In this document: piece after piece, positions 45,793-53,988 of the stretch | Layout of the letters: each line of letters opens with the position of its first letter | Numbering within the stretch: position 1 is the first letter of the stretch | Source: [Flexibacter] sp. ATCC 35103 | GTDB taxonomy: Bacteria; Bacteroidota; Bacteroidia; Flavobacteriales; Flavobacteriaceae | Reading direction: 5' to 3' | Assembly (NCBI RefSeq): GCF_001975985.1 | Contig: NZ_MTQF01000004.1 | Coordinates: 621,621 to 685,620, forward strand | DNA length: 64,000 bases | The notes under the pieces: generated by a model | What the model saw: the letters and a program-made list of their open reading frames with translations, nothing else | What the model was told of the DNA's origin: nothing | Databases searched by the model: none | Translations under genes and position numbers: made by a program

Positions 45793-46155
45793 TATTGTAA
45801 TTTAATGGTTAAAATTTTTAATAGGTTTTAAAGGTAGAAAAAAAAGTAAGTAAATATAAAGTTGAGTATATTAATCTCGCAAAGACGCGAAGTCGCAAAG
45901 TTTTTTTGAATTATGAGATTGAATAGCGTCCAGCTTTAGCTGGATGGAAATATAAACACAAATAAAAGGGCTTTAGCCAAACTTTACGAGTTTGGCTAAA
46001 GCCCTTTTCTATTAAAATCTTATTCCCCTAGTTAAAACTAGGGCTATGCAAAAAAAATGCCACGAATTCACGAATTTTTAATCAATTCATTCGTGAATTC
46101 GTGGCGAAAAAACTTTGCGTCTCTGCGCCTTTGCGAGATTAAAATATTAAGCTTG
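45793..46155. repeat. Nested intergenic inverted repeats, 360 bp
   Basis: No gene. The outer arms are TTAATCTCGCAAAGACGCGAAG (45871-45892, extending to 45908) and their near complement ending TTTGCGAGATTAA (46107-46143). Inside lie four smaller palindromes: TCCAGCTTTAGCTGGA (45929-45944), a 20 bp stem AAAAGGGCTTTAGCCAAACT with its complement (45964-46008), CCCTAGTTAAAACTAGGG (46026-46043) and GCCACGAATTCACGAATT with its complement (46059-46105). The last is the same family as the inner palindrome at 3351-3400. Confidence 0.75.
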
Positions 46156-48447
46156 CTATTCTTTTATTTCAAAACCACTTTCCAAACCTTTATCAGAACT
46201 TCCTCCAACCATGATTTTAAAAGTTCCCGGTTCAACTAAATAATTTCCATCATTGTCATAAAAACCTAATTCTTTATTCGTTAAAGTAAAAGTCACCGTT
46301 TTCGTTTCTCCTTTTTTCAAATTCACTAGTTCAAAACCTTTCAATTCTTTTATTGGTCGAACTATACTGGCGTATTCATCATGAATATATAACTGAACAA
46401 CTTCTTTTCCGTCATAATTTCCAGAGTTTGTAACGGCAACGCTAACCTCAACTTTTTCACCTTTTGCGAAAGCCGATTTATTTAATTTTAAATCTTTATA
46501 ATCGAATTTGGTGTAACTCAACCCAAAACCAAACGAATATTGAGGTGTTTTCTCCACATCCATATAATGAGACCAAAACACATTTTTATCACTATCTACA
46601 GGTCTTCCTGTACTGTATTTATTATAATAAATAGGTACCTGTCCCACATTTCTCGGGAACGACATTGGCAATTTTCCACTTGGATTATAATCGCCATATA
46701 ATACTTGCGCAACCGCATTTCCGGTTTGCGTTCCTAATTGCCACGCTTCAACAATTGCAGGAATATGTTCAGCTGCCCACGGAATACTCAACGGACGACC
46801 ATTGTTTAAAACCAAAACTATATTTGGATTCACCTTGTAAACTTCCTCCAAGAATTCTTGTTGCAAGCCTGGCAAATTCAAATCAGTTCTGCTTCTGCCC
46901 TCGCCGCTTTGAAAACCATACTCGCCTAAAACCATTACCACAACATCAGCATTTTTTGCGGCTTTTTTTGCAGCTTCAAATCCGCTTTTATCGGTTGTAT
47001 TAAAAATAGTTTCCGTTAAAAAAGTCGCCTTTTGCGAAAGCAAATCAACACCTTTTTCAAAAACCAATTGATTGTCTTTATATTGCTGCATTCCTTCTAA
47101 AACCGAAACCGCTGTATTGTCATCTGCAGCAATTCTCCAGCTTCCAAGTGGACTATTTTTATCATTTGCCAAAGCGCCAATCAAGGCAATTTTCTGTCCT
47201 GATTTCTTTAGCGGAAGCAAATTCTTTTCATTTTTCAACAAAACAATAGATTTCTTCGCCATATCCAGAACTCCGTCATTATTGGCTTTACTTCCCACAA
47301 CTGCTTTTTCTCGTTTCTCATCACAATATCTGTACGGATCATCAAACAAACCCAATTCAAATTTCACACGCAAAATTCTACGAACCGCATCATCAACCAA
47401 AGCTTCTTTTACTTTTCCTTCTTTCACTAAACCCACTAATTTTGCTACGTATAAATACGATTCCATGTCCATATCAGAACCTGCAATTACAGCTTTTACC
47501 GTTGCATCGGCTTCATCTTTTGCATAACCGTGCGCAATCATTTCACGAATCGAAGCGTAATCCGAAATTACAAAACCGTCAAACTTCCATTTTCCTTTCA
47601 GAATATCTCTTTGCAGGAAAACATTTCCCGTTGCCGGAACCCCATTCAACGTATTAAACGAATTCATAAACGTACGAACTCCAGCTTCAACCGTCGCTTC
47701 AAAAGGTGGCAAAACCGAATTATACAATTTAGAATTACTAATATCTACAATATTATATTCTAATCCAGCCTCAACATAACCGTACGCCGCAAAGTGTTTC
47801 GCACAGGCCACAATCGTATTTACTTTAGCCAAATCAGCAATTGTTTCTCCCTGAAAACCATGAACTCTTGCAATCGCAATTTTACTACCCAAATACGGAT
47901 CTTCACCCGCGCCCTCCATCACACGTCCCCAACGCGCATCATTTGCAACATCTACATTTGGGCCAAAAGTCCAGTTAATTCCAGATGCCGAAGCTTCATC
48001 AGCCGCAATTGCCGCTGACTTTTTAATCGCTTCCAAATCCCAACTCGCCGCTTCTGCCAACGGAATCGGGCTCAACGTTTTATAACCATGAATAACATCA
48101 AAACCTATAATCAGCGGAATCCTCAATCTCGTTTCTTCAACCGCAATTTTCTGCACGGCACGAACTTCTTTCACACCACGAACCGTCAGCATCGAACCCA
48201 CCCAGCCTTTACGCAAATGTTCGTATTTCAATTCGGCCGTTCCGCCTTTTGGAGCTGGCCCCGTAACATCCCAAAACCCGTTATATTGATTCATTTGCCC
48301 CACCTTTTCCTCCAAAGTCATCAAAGGCAAAAGCAAATCGATACGTTGTTCAATAGTTTTATTTTTATCCAGATAAGGCTTTTTTTGTGCATTCATATTT
48401 CCAACAGTAAACAGGGCAAAAACCCCAATTGTTATTATTTTTTTCAT
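46156..48447 (-). CDS. Glycoside hydrolase family 3 beta-glucosidase (BglX-like)
   Basis: A 763-residue periplasmic enzyme, signal peptide ending NMNA-Q. The GH3 N-domain has EEKVGQMNQYNGFW, LIIGFDVIHGYKT, FGPNVDVANDARWGRVMEGAGEDPYL and the nucleophile Asp296 in FDGFVISDYASI. The GH3 C-domain (about 390-620) has GEYGFQSGEGRSRTDLNLPGLQ and the C-terminal fibronectin III-like domain ends the protein. BglX-type enzymes remove non-reducing beta-glucose and would finish glucose-containing oligosaccharides from glucomannan. A beta-mannosidase activity cannot be excluded. The structured motif lies upstream. Confidence 0.93.
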   Translation of the reverse strand: MKKIITIGVFALFTVGNMNAQKKPYLDKNKTIEQRIDLLLPLMTLEEKVGQMNQYNGFWDVTGPAPKGGTAELKYEHLRKGWVGSMLTVRGVKEVRAVQKIAVEETRLRIPLIIGFDVIHGYKTLSPIPLAEAASWDLEAIKKSAAIAADEASASGINWTFGPNVDVANDARWGRVMEGAGEDPYLGSKIAIARVHGFQGETIADLAKVNTIVACAKHFAAYGYVEAGLEYNIVDISNSKLYNSVLPPFEATVEAGVRTFMNSFNTLNGVPATGNVFLQRDILKGKWKFDGFVISDYASIREMIAHGYAKDEADATVKAVIAGSDMDMESYLYVAKLVGLVKEGKVKEALVDDAVRRILRVKFELGLFDDPYRYCDEKREKAVVGSKANNDGVLDMAKKSIVLLKNEKNLLPLKKSGQKIALIGALANDKNSPLGSWRIAADDNTAVSVLEGMQQYKDNQLVFEKGVDLLSQKATFLTETIFNTTDKSGFEAAKKAAKNADVVVMVLGEYGFQSGEGRSRTDLNLPGLQQEFLEEVYKVNPNIVLVLNNGRPLSIPWAAEHIPAIVEAWQLGTQTGNAVAQVLYGDYNPSGKLPMSFPRNVGQVPIYYNKYSTGRPVDSDKNVFWSHYMDVEKTPQYSFGFGLSYTKFDYKDLKLNKSAFAKGEKVEVSVAVTNSGNYDGKEVVQLYIHDEYASIVRPIKELKGFELVNLKKGETKTVTFTLTNKELGFYDNDGNYLVEPGTFKIMVGGSSDKGLESGFEIKE

Positions 48448-48477
48448 GGTTTTATAATAGTCAGATAGTTAATCTTT

Positions 48478-48572
48478 TGGGCGTGTCCCGCCAAAAAAGG
48501 CGGGTCGGGCTATCCGTTTCAAGTCCTCGCACTTCCTTCGTCAGGCTGTGGGCTTTTCACTACTATCCCTCA
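48478..48572 (-). ncRNA. Conserved structured leader motif, copy 2 (Flavo-1-like candidate)
   Basis: On the minus strand: GAGGGATAGTAGTGAAAAGCCC (48571-48550), a variable middle with complementary pieces, the core TTGAAACGGATAGC (48522-48509) and a hairpin CCCGCC-loop-GGCGGG (48504-48487). It ends about 31 bp before the GH3 ATG. The order of blocks equals that of copy 1. Confidence 0.5.
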
Positions 48573-48627
48573 CGCAATTTACGGTAAAAAAGAGCTTTTC
48601 ATTTCTTAAAACACAGATATTCAAAAT

Positions 48628-48732
48628 CTTGTCATTTCGACCGAAGGGAGAAATCACACACGTAACTCGACAAAGATTGGCGACTTTGATTACGGAGTTT
48701 CTAATGCGATTTCTCCTTGCGTCGAAATGACA
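48628..48732. repeat. About 105 bp element with terminal inverted repeats, copy B
   Basis: It starts CTTGTCATTTCGACCGAAGG and ends CCTTGCGTCGAAATGACAA, inverted repeats of about 26 bp. The centre ACAAAGATTGGCGA (48670-48683) and CGGAGTTTCTA are shared with copy A in the opposite orientation. No coding potential. Confidence 0.8.
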
Positions 48733-48783
48733 AAAAATCCGCGTAAATCCATTTAAATCCGCACAAGCCGTGGGCAATTACTT

Positions 48784-50175
48784 TTATTCAGAAATAAAAC
48801 AAGAAGCCGGTAAATTCGCTTTATTAAACAAATCTGACTGAATTGTATTTCCCCACGCAAATCTCACTTTTACAGGATTTACAACTTTCTTGCTTACCAA
48901 AACCACTTCATTATTTTTTATCGAAGCTTCTGCAGGATAGAAAACACCATCGGCTCCAGCCACTTCAAACTGATTTGAAATTTTATTCTTAAAATACAAT
49001 CCATCAGCATAATCAAACGAAACGATAGCTTTGTTTTTATCTACTTTAAAATCTTTAAAAAGCGGACCATTTACCACATTAGAATTTACTCCCGAAACTT
49101 CGGGATAAGTATTAGCCAAAGCCAAATTTGCCAAACGAATCCCAACCGATTTTTTATTTTTTGGATGAATATCTATGGTATCCGAAATATCACTTGTTAG
49201 TACCATTCCCGTTTTAGAAACTTCTTTCAATACTTTTCGTTGAGAATTTCTTACCGTAACATTCGAGAAGTTATTACTGCCAGTTTTATAAGGCGCGATT
49301 TGAACGAAATAAAACGGAAAATCATCATTCCAGGCTTTTCTCCACGAAGTAATTAGAGCCGATAACGTTTGATCATAAACCAAAGAACCAACATTCGATT
49401 CTCCCTGATACCAAAGTGTTCCTGCGATTTTAAAACCTACAAAAGGATAAATCATCGCATTATACGCACGTCCGGGTTGGCGCGGGCCATATTCTTGCTC
49501 GTTTAGTTTTTTAGCATTTTCTAACAAAACCGGATCGTTCTGAACCACTTCTTCCGGCATCCAGATTTCCGCAGGCGTTCCTCCCCAATTCGAAGAAATC
49601 AATCCTATCGGAACATTTTTTAAATCTTCCCTTAAGCGTTTGGCAAAAAAGTAACCAATCGCGCTAAAGTTTTTCATGGTTTCCGGAGTCGACTCGACCC
49701 AGTTTCCTGATAGATTATTTTGAGGACTTGTTGCCGTTAATTTCGGAACGGTAAAAAATCGAATATTCGGATTTGTGGCATTTTTCATTTCTTCTTCGCC
49801 GTTGTCGATTCCCCAACTTGCCGACATTTCCATGTTCGATTGTCCGGAACAAACCCAAACTTCACCAATCAAAATGTTTTTCAGGACAACTTCATTATAC
49901 CCTTTTATAGAAATAGTATAAGGTCCTCCGGCTTCAGGAGTTTTGATATGAAGTTCCCATTGTGCCTGATTATTAGCAACCGTTTTATATTCCTTATTGT
50001 TCCAGCTCGAAACCAATTTGATTTCTTCCTTTGGATTTGCCCAACCCCAAATTTTCACTTCGGAGTTGCGTTGTAAAACCATATTATCGCCAAAAATATT
50101 CGGAAGTGTAACGTTTGCCATCATAGTACTGGAAATCATCAGAATGAAAACAAACTTAAATATATTATTTTTCAT
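48784..50175 (-). CDS. SGNH-fold carbohydrate esterase, sialate O-acetylesterase family
   Basis: A 463-residue secreted esterase. Markers of the SASA family are LPNIFGDNMVLQRNSEVKIWGWA, IGEVWVCSGQSNMEMS (nucleophile Ser in GQSN), ISSNWGGTPAEIWMPEE, TLWYQGESNVG and the Asp/His pair in DISDTIDIHPKNKKSVGIRLA. The beta-sandwich parts flank the SGNH domain. Family members remove O-acetyl groups; in this locus the natural target would be acetylated mannan rather than sialic acid, which is inference from context. It overlaps the upstream esterase gene by 11 bp. Confidence 0.88.
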   Translation of the reverse strand: MKNNIFKFVFILMISSTMMANVTLPNIFGDNMVLQRNSEVKIWGWANPKEEIKLVSSWNNKEYKTVANNQAQWELHIKTPEAGGPYTISIKGYNEVVLKNILIGEVWVCSGQSNMEMSASWGIDNGEEEMKNATNPNIRFFTVPKLTATSPQNNLSGNWVESTPETMKNFSAIGYFFAKRLREDLKNVPIGLISSNWGGTPAEIWMPEEVVQNDPVLLENAKKLNEQEYGPRQPGRAYNAMIYPFVGFKIAGTLWYQGESNVGSLVYDQTLSALITSWRKAWNDDFPFYFVQIAPYKTGSNNFSNVTVRNSQRKVLKEVSKTGMVLTSDISDTIDIHPKNKKSVGIRLANLALANTYPEVSGVNSNVVNGPLFKDFKVDKNKAIVSFDYADGLYFKNKISNQFEVAGADGVFYPAEASIKNNEVVLVSKKVVNPVKVRFAWGNTIQSDLFNKANLPASCFISE

Positions 50176-51259
50176 TTAGCAACTTTTTTAAAAACGGAGC
50201 ATATTCATCTGCCAAAACCTTATGATCAGCCACATCAGGATGTCCGCCACAACCATTTGGAGTCATCGGTTTAAATTTGAAAATCAGGATAGGTTTATGG
50301 ATTTTATCAGATTCAAAAGTTGCTTTTACTTTATTTAAACAATCTTCAAAAACAACTGCTCTTTCGCCGCCAACCATCGGACTATTCGTAATCACGATTT
50401 GCGCTTTCGGATTGTGCTGGTACAACATTTTAATAAAGTTGATGTAATTCGAAACGTACTTTTCAGGATTAAAAGGTAAACGTTCTTTTTTACCATCTCC
50501 GCCAGAAAAATCGTTGGTTCCTAATGCAATGCTGATAATATCAGGCTGAAAAGTAAAATCGTATTTAGGCTTCGAATTGTCTTTGGTCAAATATAAATTC
50601 TGATAAACGTCAGGCATAATTCCTTCTTCTTTATTCTCGTCGTTCCAGTTTCTATACATTCCAATTCCCGAAACAGAACTCATCAAATAATCGACACCAA
50701 TTGCTCTCGAAAGTACTGGCCCGTAAGCATAATATCCATTATGATGATCAAAATATTCTCCTTTATCGCACGGAATATCAGACGGATCACTAGCTGCTCC
50801 GCAAGTAATGGAATCGCCTATAAATTCGATTTTCTTTTTCTTTTTAGTAGTAATAGAAGTAAGCTTTGCCGTTGTTCCTGCAAATAAAATTCCGCCACTG
50901 TGAGCTTCTGTAGTTTTATAGATTTCGAGTGTATGAACTTTTTTATTTGAAGTGACTTTTATTGGGAAAGATTGTGTTGCTCCTTTTTCGATTCTCAATT
51001 TCCCTATATATTTCCCGTCTAAAACCAAAGAAACATAATTATGATGTTCCCACGAATCCACACTTTGCAAGCTAATCGAACATATACTACCCGTAAAATT
51101 AAAAGAAACTGAGGAAGCCGTTCCTATTAATATAACAGCATTATTTTCAAGTTTTTCTACACGACCCTGATATAAAAAAGTATTGGTTTTGCTTTGTGAA
51201 ATCGACACAATTGAAATCAGCAAAAACGAAATTAAAAATGATATTTTTTTGAGAAACAT
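50165..51259 (-). CDS. Carbohydrate esterase family 2-like acetylesterase
   Basis: A 364-residue secreted protein. After the signal peptide, residues 25-135 form a jelly-roll domain (FLYQGRVEKLENNAVILIGTASSVSFNFTG...YVSLVLDGKYIGKLRIEKG), as in CE2 enzymes. The SGNH domain has IEFIGDSITCGAAS (nucleophile Ser), IALGTNDFSGGDGKK and NGCGGHPDVADHKVLADE with the Asp/His pair. CE2 enzymes deacetylate mannan and xylan at O-6. Translation of the next gene starts inside its 3' end, so the two esterases are coupled. Confidence 0.88.
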   Translation of the reverse strand: MFLKKISFLISFLLISIVSISQSKTNTFLYQGRVEKLENNAVILIGTASSVSFNFTGSICSISLQSVDSWEHHNYVSLVLDGKYIGKLRIEKGATQSFPIKVTSNKKVHTLEIYKTTEAHSGGILFAGTTAKLTSITTKKKKKIEFIGDSITCGAASDPSDIPCDKGEYFDHHNGYYAYGPVLSRAIGVDYLMSSVSGIGMYRNWNDENKEEGIMPDVYQNLYLTKDNSKPKYDFTFQPDIISIALGTNDFSGGDGKKERLPFNPEKYVSNYINFIKMLYQHNPKAQIVITNSPMVGGERAVVFEDCLNKVKATFESDKIHKPILIFKFKPMTPNGCGGHPDVADHKVLADEYAPFLKKLLNEK

Positions 51260-51440
51260 AATTTATTTGTTAAAATATAAATACGATTCACAAATATATC
51301 TGAAAAACGACATACAGAAAGATACTAAAACATCAAAAAGCAATAAAAAAACACCAAAACGATAAGACTAATTCTTAGTATTTATCGTTTATTAATAGAC
51401 TACATTGCAAAACATTCTTCTCGTATTGAACGTAAGGAGA

Positions 51441-51448
51441 TATATTTG
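51441..51448 (+). promoter_or_regulatory. Candidate -7 box of the NlpC/P60 gene
   Basis: TATATTTG lies 31 bp before the ATG at 51479. The nearest TTG upstream (51426-51428) is closer than the usual spacing. Confidence 0.4.
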
Positions 51449-51478
51449 TAAATTAAATCTTATAATTACCTCTTAAAA

Positions 51479-51985
51479 ATGAAACCAATCATATATATTG
51501 CCTATGCTGCAACTATTTTACTATCTTCTTTTGTGCCAAAAGATAAAAATATAATACGATCAAATTCAATTCAAAAAACACAAAACACAATAGATAGAGA
51601 TTCTATTATTGTTTATGCAAAACAATATTTGGGAACGCCCTATTTATATGCAGGAAATGATCCAAAAAAAGGTTTTGATTGTTCCGGCTTCGTAAATTAT
51701 GTTTTCAAAAATTATGGTATCACTTTACCAAGAAGTTCAAGTGGTTATAAAAATATAGGAGCCAAATTATCTCCTGAGGATTTTAAAGTGGGAGACATTT
51801 TAGTTTTTTATGGTTATAAGGATAAAACTATTATTGGGCATCTGGGAATCATCTGTGAGGCAAATGGTATGCATTCAAAATTTATTCACGCATCATCTGG
51901 AAAAGCAGGCAGCGTAACGATTAGCGATTTAGATTCTGATCATTATAGCAAACGTTATTATAAGTGTATTAATGTATTGCCTTAG
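51479..51985 (+). CDS. NlpC/P60 family peptidoglycan endopeptidase
   Basis: A 168-residue exported cysteine peptidase with a short signal segment. The catalytic Cys is in KGFDCSGFVNYVFKNYG, the first His in IIGHLGIICE and the third residue of the triad in SKFIHASSG. YLGTPYLYAGNDP is the usual start of the domain. There are no SH3 or LysM domains. It should cut a bond in the peptide stem of peptidoglycan, probably between D-Glu and the diamino acid. It is monocistronic. Confidence 0.92.
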   Translation: MKPIIYIAYAATILLSSFVPKDKNIIRSNSIQKTQNTIDRDSIIVYAKQYLGTPYLYAGNDPKKGFDCSGFVNYVFKNYGITLPRSSSGYKNIGAKLSPEDFKVGDILVFYGYKDKTIIGHLGIICEANGMHSKFIHASSGKAGSVTISDLDSDHYSKRYYKCINVLP

Positions 51986-52251
51986 TTTTTTTAAGCCACG
52001 AATTTCAAGAAAGTGGTTTAGTAATTTGACAAAGAGTTACTAACTTAAATTGTCTATATAAGAACGCGGATGAAAAACGGATTTTTTATCTATACTTTTT
52101 AAAAATCAGTTTTTTATCTGCGTTTTTACTTTTGTAAATCCGTTTTATCCGCGTTTCTTTCACAAAGAATTAAATAGAATTTTACGAATTATTTTTTTAT
52201 AATTAAGATTATAAATTAGTGAAAATTCGTGTAATTCATGGCAAAACTCTC
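51986..52251. repeat. Nested intergenic inverted repeats
   Basis: Between convergent genes. Outer arms: GCCACGAATTTC (51995-52006) against GAAAATTCGTGTAATTCATGGC (52221-52242). Inner arms: ACGCGGATGAAAAACGGATTT (52064-52084) against AAATCCGTTTTATCCGCGT (52136-52154), with another TCTGCGTTTTT between. No gene. Confidence 0.7.
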
Positions 52252-53826
52252 TTATTCCTCAGTCAATAGTTTTATCAAACTTTCATCTCTATTATAAACA
52301 TCTTTATAAAAGTTCAAATTGCCATCACGATCTACAAAGGCTGTAAAATATCCTATATAAACCGGAATTTTCTTTTTTAGTGTATACCAGCTTTCTTTAC
52401 CGGCGTGCATTGCTTTATCAATTCTCTCCGGAGTCATGCTTGGATCTTGTTTTAAAATTTCTATTGCTAATTCTCTAGGCTTTCCTACACGAACACAACC
52501 ATGACTAAAAGCTCTGTTTTCTCTTTCGAACAAACTTTTTGCCGGAGTATCATGCAAATAAATATTGTTTGAATTTGGAAATAAAAACTTCACCAAACCA
52601 AGCGAATTATTTTTTCCCGGTAACTGACGAACCGCGCCATTATTCCATTCCAGGTTTTTCTGAGCCAGATAGTTTTTATTCTTAGCCATTCCGGGTTTTA
52701 TCTCACTCTTGATAATACTTGGAGGAATATTCCAATACGGGCTAAAAACAATATTATTCATCATTCCGCTAAAAACAACTGTTTTTGTCATTGCTTTTCC
52801 TACCACAACCGGAGAAACAAAAGCAATTTCATGATTTCGAATTAAGTATAATCTAAACTCCGGAATATTAACTTCGATGTATTCTTTTCCTTTTTCAAGT
52901 TCAGGATCAATCCATCTGCAACGTTCCATGTTGGCAATAATAGTTTTTATTCTATTCGAAACCGGAATGTTTAATTCGGCAATATGCTCCGATAAAATAG
53001 TATTTTTAGGTGTTAAACCATGATGTAATTCGTAACTTCTTATTGCTTTTATCAATGTCGAATCACAAATATTACTTTTGCAATTTTCTTTAAGATCACC
53101 CGTTTTATATAATCTTTCTCTGATTTGCCCAATTGTAGCTACAGAATCTCCCAATTTCAGACTTTTAAAATCTTCAGCGGTTTCGATAGTTTTCCATCCG
53201 CCTTTTTTCTCAATTTCTCTATATCGGTGAAGTGCATCACGAAGTTTATAGTACTGACTGAACATTTTACTCTTTTTGTCGTCACTAATAGTCGCTTTTT
53301 TATAAATCGAATCTGAAAAAACCTGATAGTTAACTTTTTTTCGAGGTAAAAGCCATTCTAATGATCTGGTCGTTTTTTCGTCTACGCCCGAAACTTTCTG
53401 TACATAATAAAAATACAGATTGGTAATCATCAAATCTGTGTCTTCTTTTGACAGCTTATTTTCTGCAGTATGCTCAAAAATAGGATTGATCTTTTCGTTA
53501 TAAGGAAAGTTAGCTTTCAAACCTTCCTGATCTAATCCTTTGTATTTATTAAACAAAGTGTTTCCGTATTCTACAACACCTCTGTTATCCAGCCATAATT
53601 GAGTCGATTTGTTTTTTTTGTATAAAGCCAGAACTTCATTCTGAAATTTAATCAATTTAGGATATGTCTCATAAAATGCAGTAATACCTGCACTGTCGAT
53701 TGTAATTTTAAGTTCAGGAATCGCTTTCTCTGAAGTCTTTTTTAATTCTTTTTTTTCTGCCTTTTTATTACACGAAACAACAGTTAAAAGAAACACAACA
53801 GCAACAAGCGAATGCAAAATTTTCAT
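52252..53826 (-). CDS. L,D-transpeptidase lipoprotein, YcbB/LdtD-like
   Basis: A 524-residue protein. I use the ATG at 53826, which gives a lipoprotein signal with lipobox TVVSC; the upstream extension is AT-rich and unlikely. The N-terminal half (about 40-290) is the YcbB-type helical region with a peptidoglycan-binding-like helix set (LKLGDSVATIGQIRERLYKTGD...AIRSYELHHGL). The YkuD catalytic domain covers about 320-450, with YLHDTPAKSLFERENRAFSHGCVRVG; the Cys in SHGC is the nucleophile. It should make 3-3 cross-links or attach proteins to peptidoglycan. Confidence 0.9.
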   Translation of the reverse strand: MKILHSLVAVVFLLTVVSCNKKAEKKELKKTSEKAIPELKITIDSAGITAFYETYPKLIKFQNEVLALYKKNKSTQLWLDNRGVVEYGNTLFNKYKGLDQEGLKANFPYNEKINPIFEHTAENKLSKEDTDLMITNLYFYYVQKVSGVDEKTTRSLEWLLPRKKVNYQVFSDSIYKKATISDDKKSKMFSQYYKLRDALHRYREIEKKGGWKTIETAEDFKSLKLGDSVATIGQIRERLYKTGDLKENCKSNICDSTLIKAIRSYELHHGLTPKNTILSEHIAELNIPVSNRIKTIIANMERCRWIDPELEKGKEYIEVNIPEFRLYLIRNHEIAFVSPVVVGKAMTKTVVFSGMMNNIVFSPYWNIPPSIIKSEIKPGMAKNKNYLAQKNLEWNNGAVRQLPGKNNSLGLVKFLFPNSNNIYLHDTPAKSLFERENRAFSHGCVRVGKPRELAIEILKQDPSMTPERIDKAMHAGKESWYTLKKKIPVYIGYFTAFVDRDGNLNFYKDVYNRDESLIKLLTEE

Positions 53827-53930
53827 AATCTTTTTTTTAATAAAAATAGAAAAGTTTTGATGAAAAAAAAGCATTTCAGCAAAAAATAATACTGCCTTCA
53901 CAATCTTTATTCTGCTTGAGGAAAAGGCAA

Positions 53931-53962
53931 AAAAAACTCCGGATACATTACATATCCGGAGC
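53931..53962 (-). terminator. Terminator of the DUF1573 gene
   Basis: CTCCGGATA (53937-53945) pairs with TATCCGGAG (53953-53961); the minus strand continues with eight T. Confidence 0.9.
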
Positions 53963-53988
53963 TGCCACTTTATAACCAACCTTTATTT

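Larger units (their letters stand above)
48448..48783. other. Composite repeat-rich intergenic region before the GH3 gene
   Basis: No gene. In minus-strand order it contains repeat fragments AAATCCGCGT (about 48737-48771), the 105 bp inverted-repeat element copy B (48628-48732) and the structured leader motif (48478-48572) before the GH3 start. It is a mirror image of the region 43177-43392. Confidence 0.65.

Noticed and set aside
47072..47527. Plus-strand open frames opposite the GH3 gene
   Set aside because: Antisense shadows of a gene with full family conservation.
43177..48732. Composite transposon
   Set aside because: The bracketing repeats are short, lack a transposase and differ by many bases; a mobile origin is only a possibility.
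53827..53979. N-terminal extension of the L,D-transpeptidase
   Set aside because: It is Phe/Lys-rich, has no family match and would bury a proper lipoprotein signal starting at 53826.
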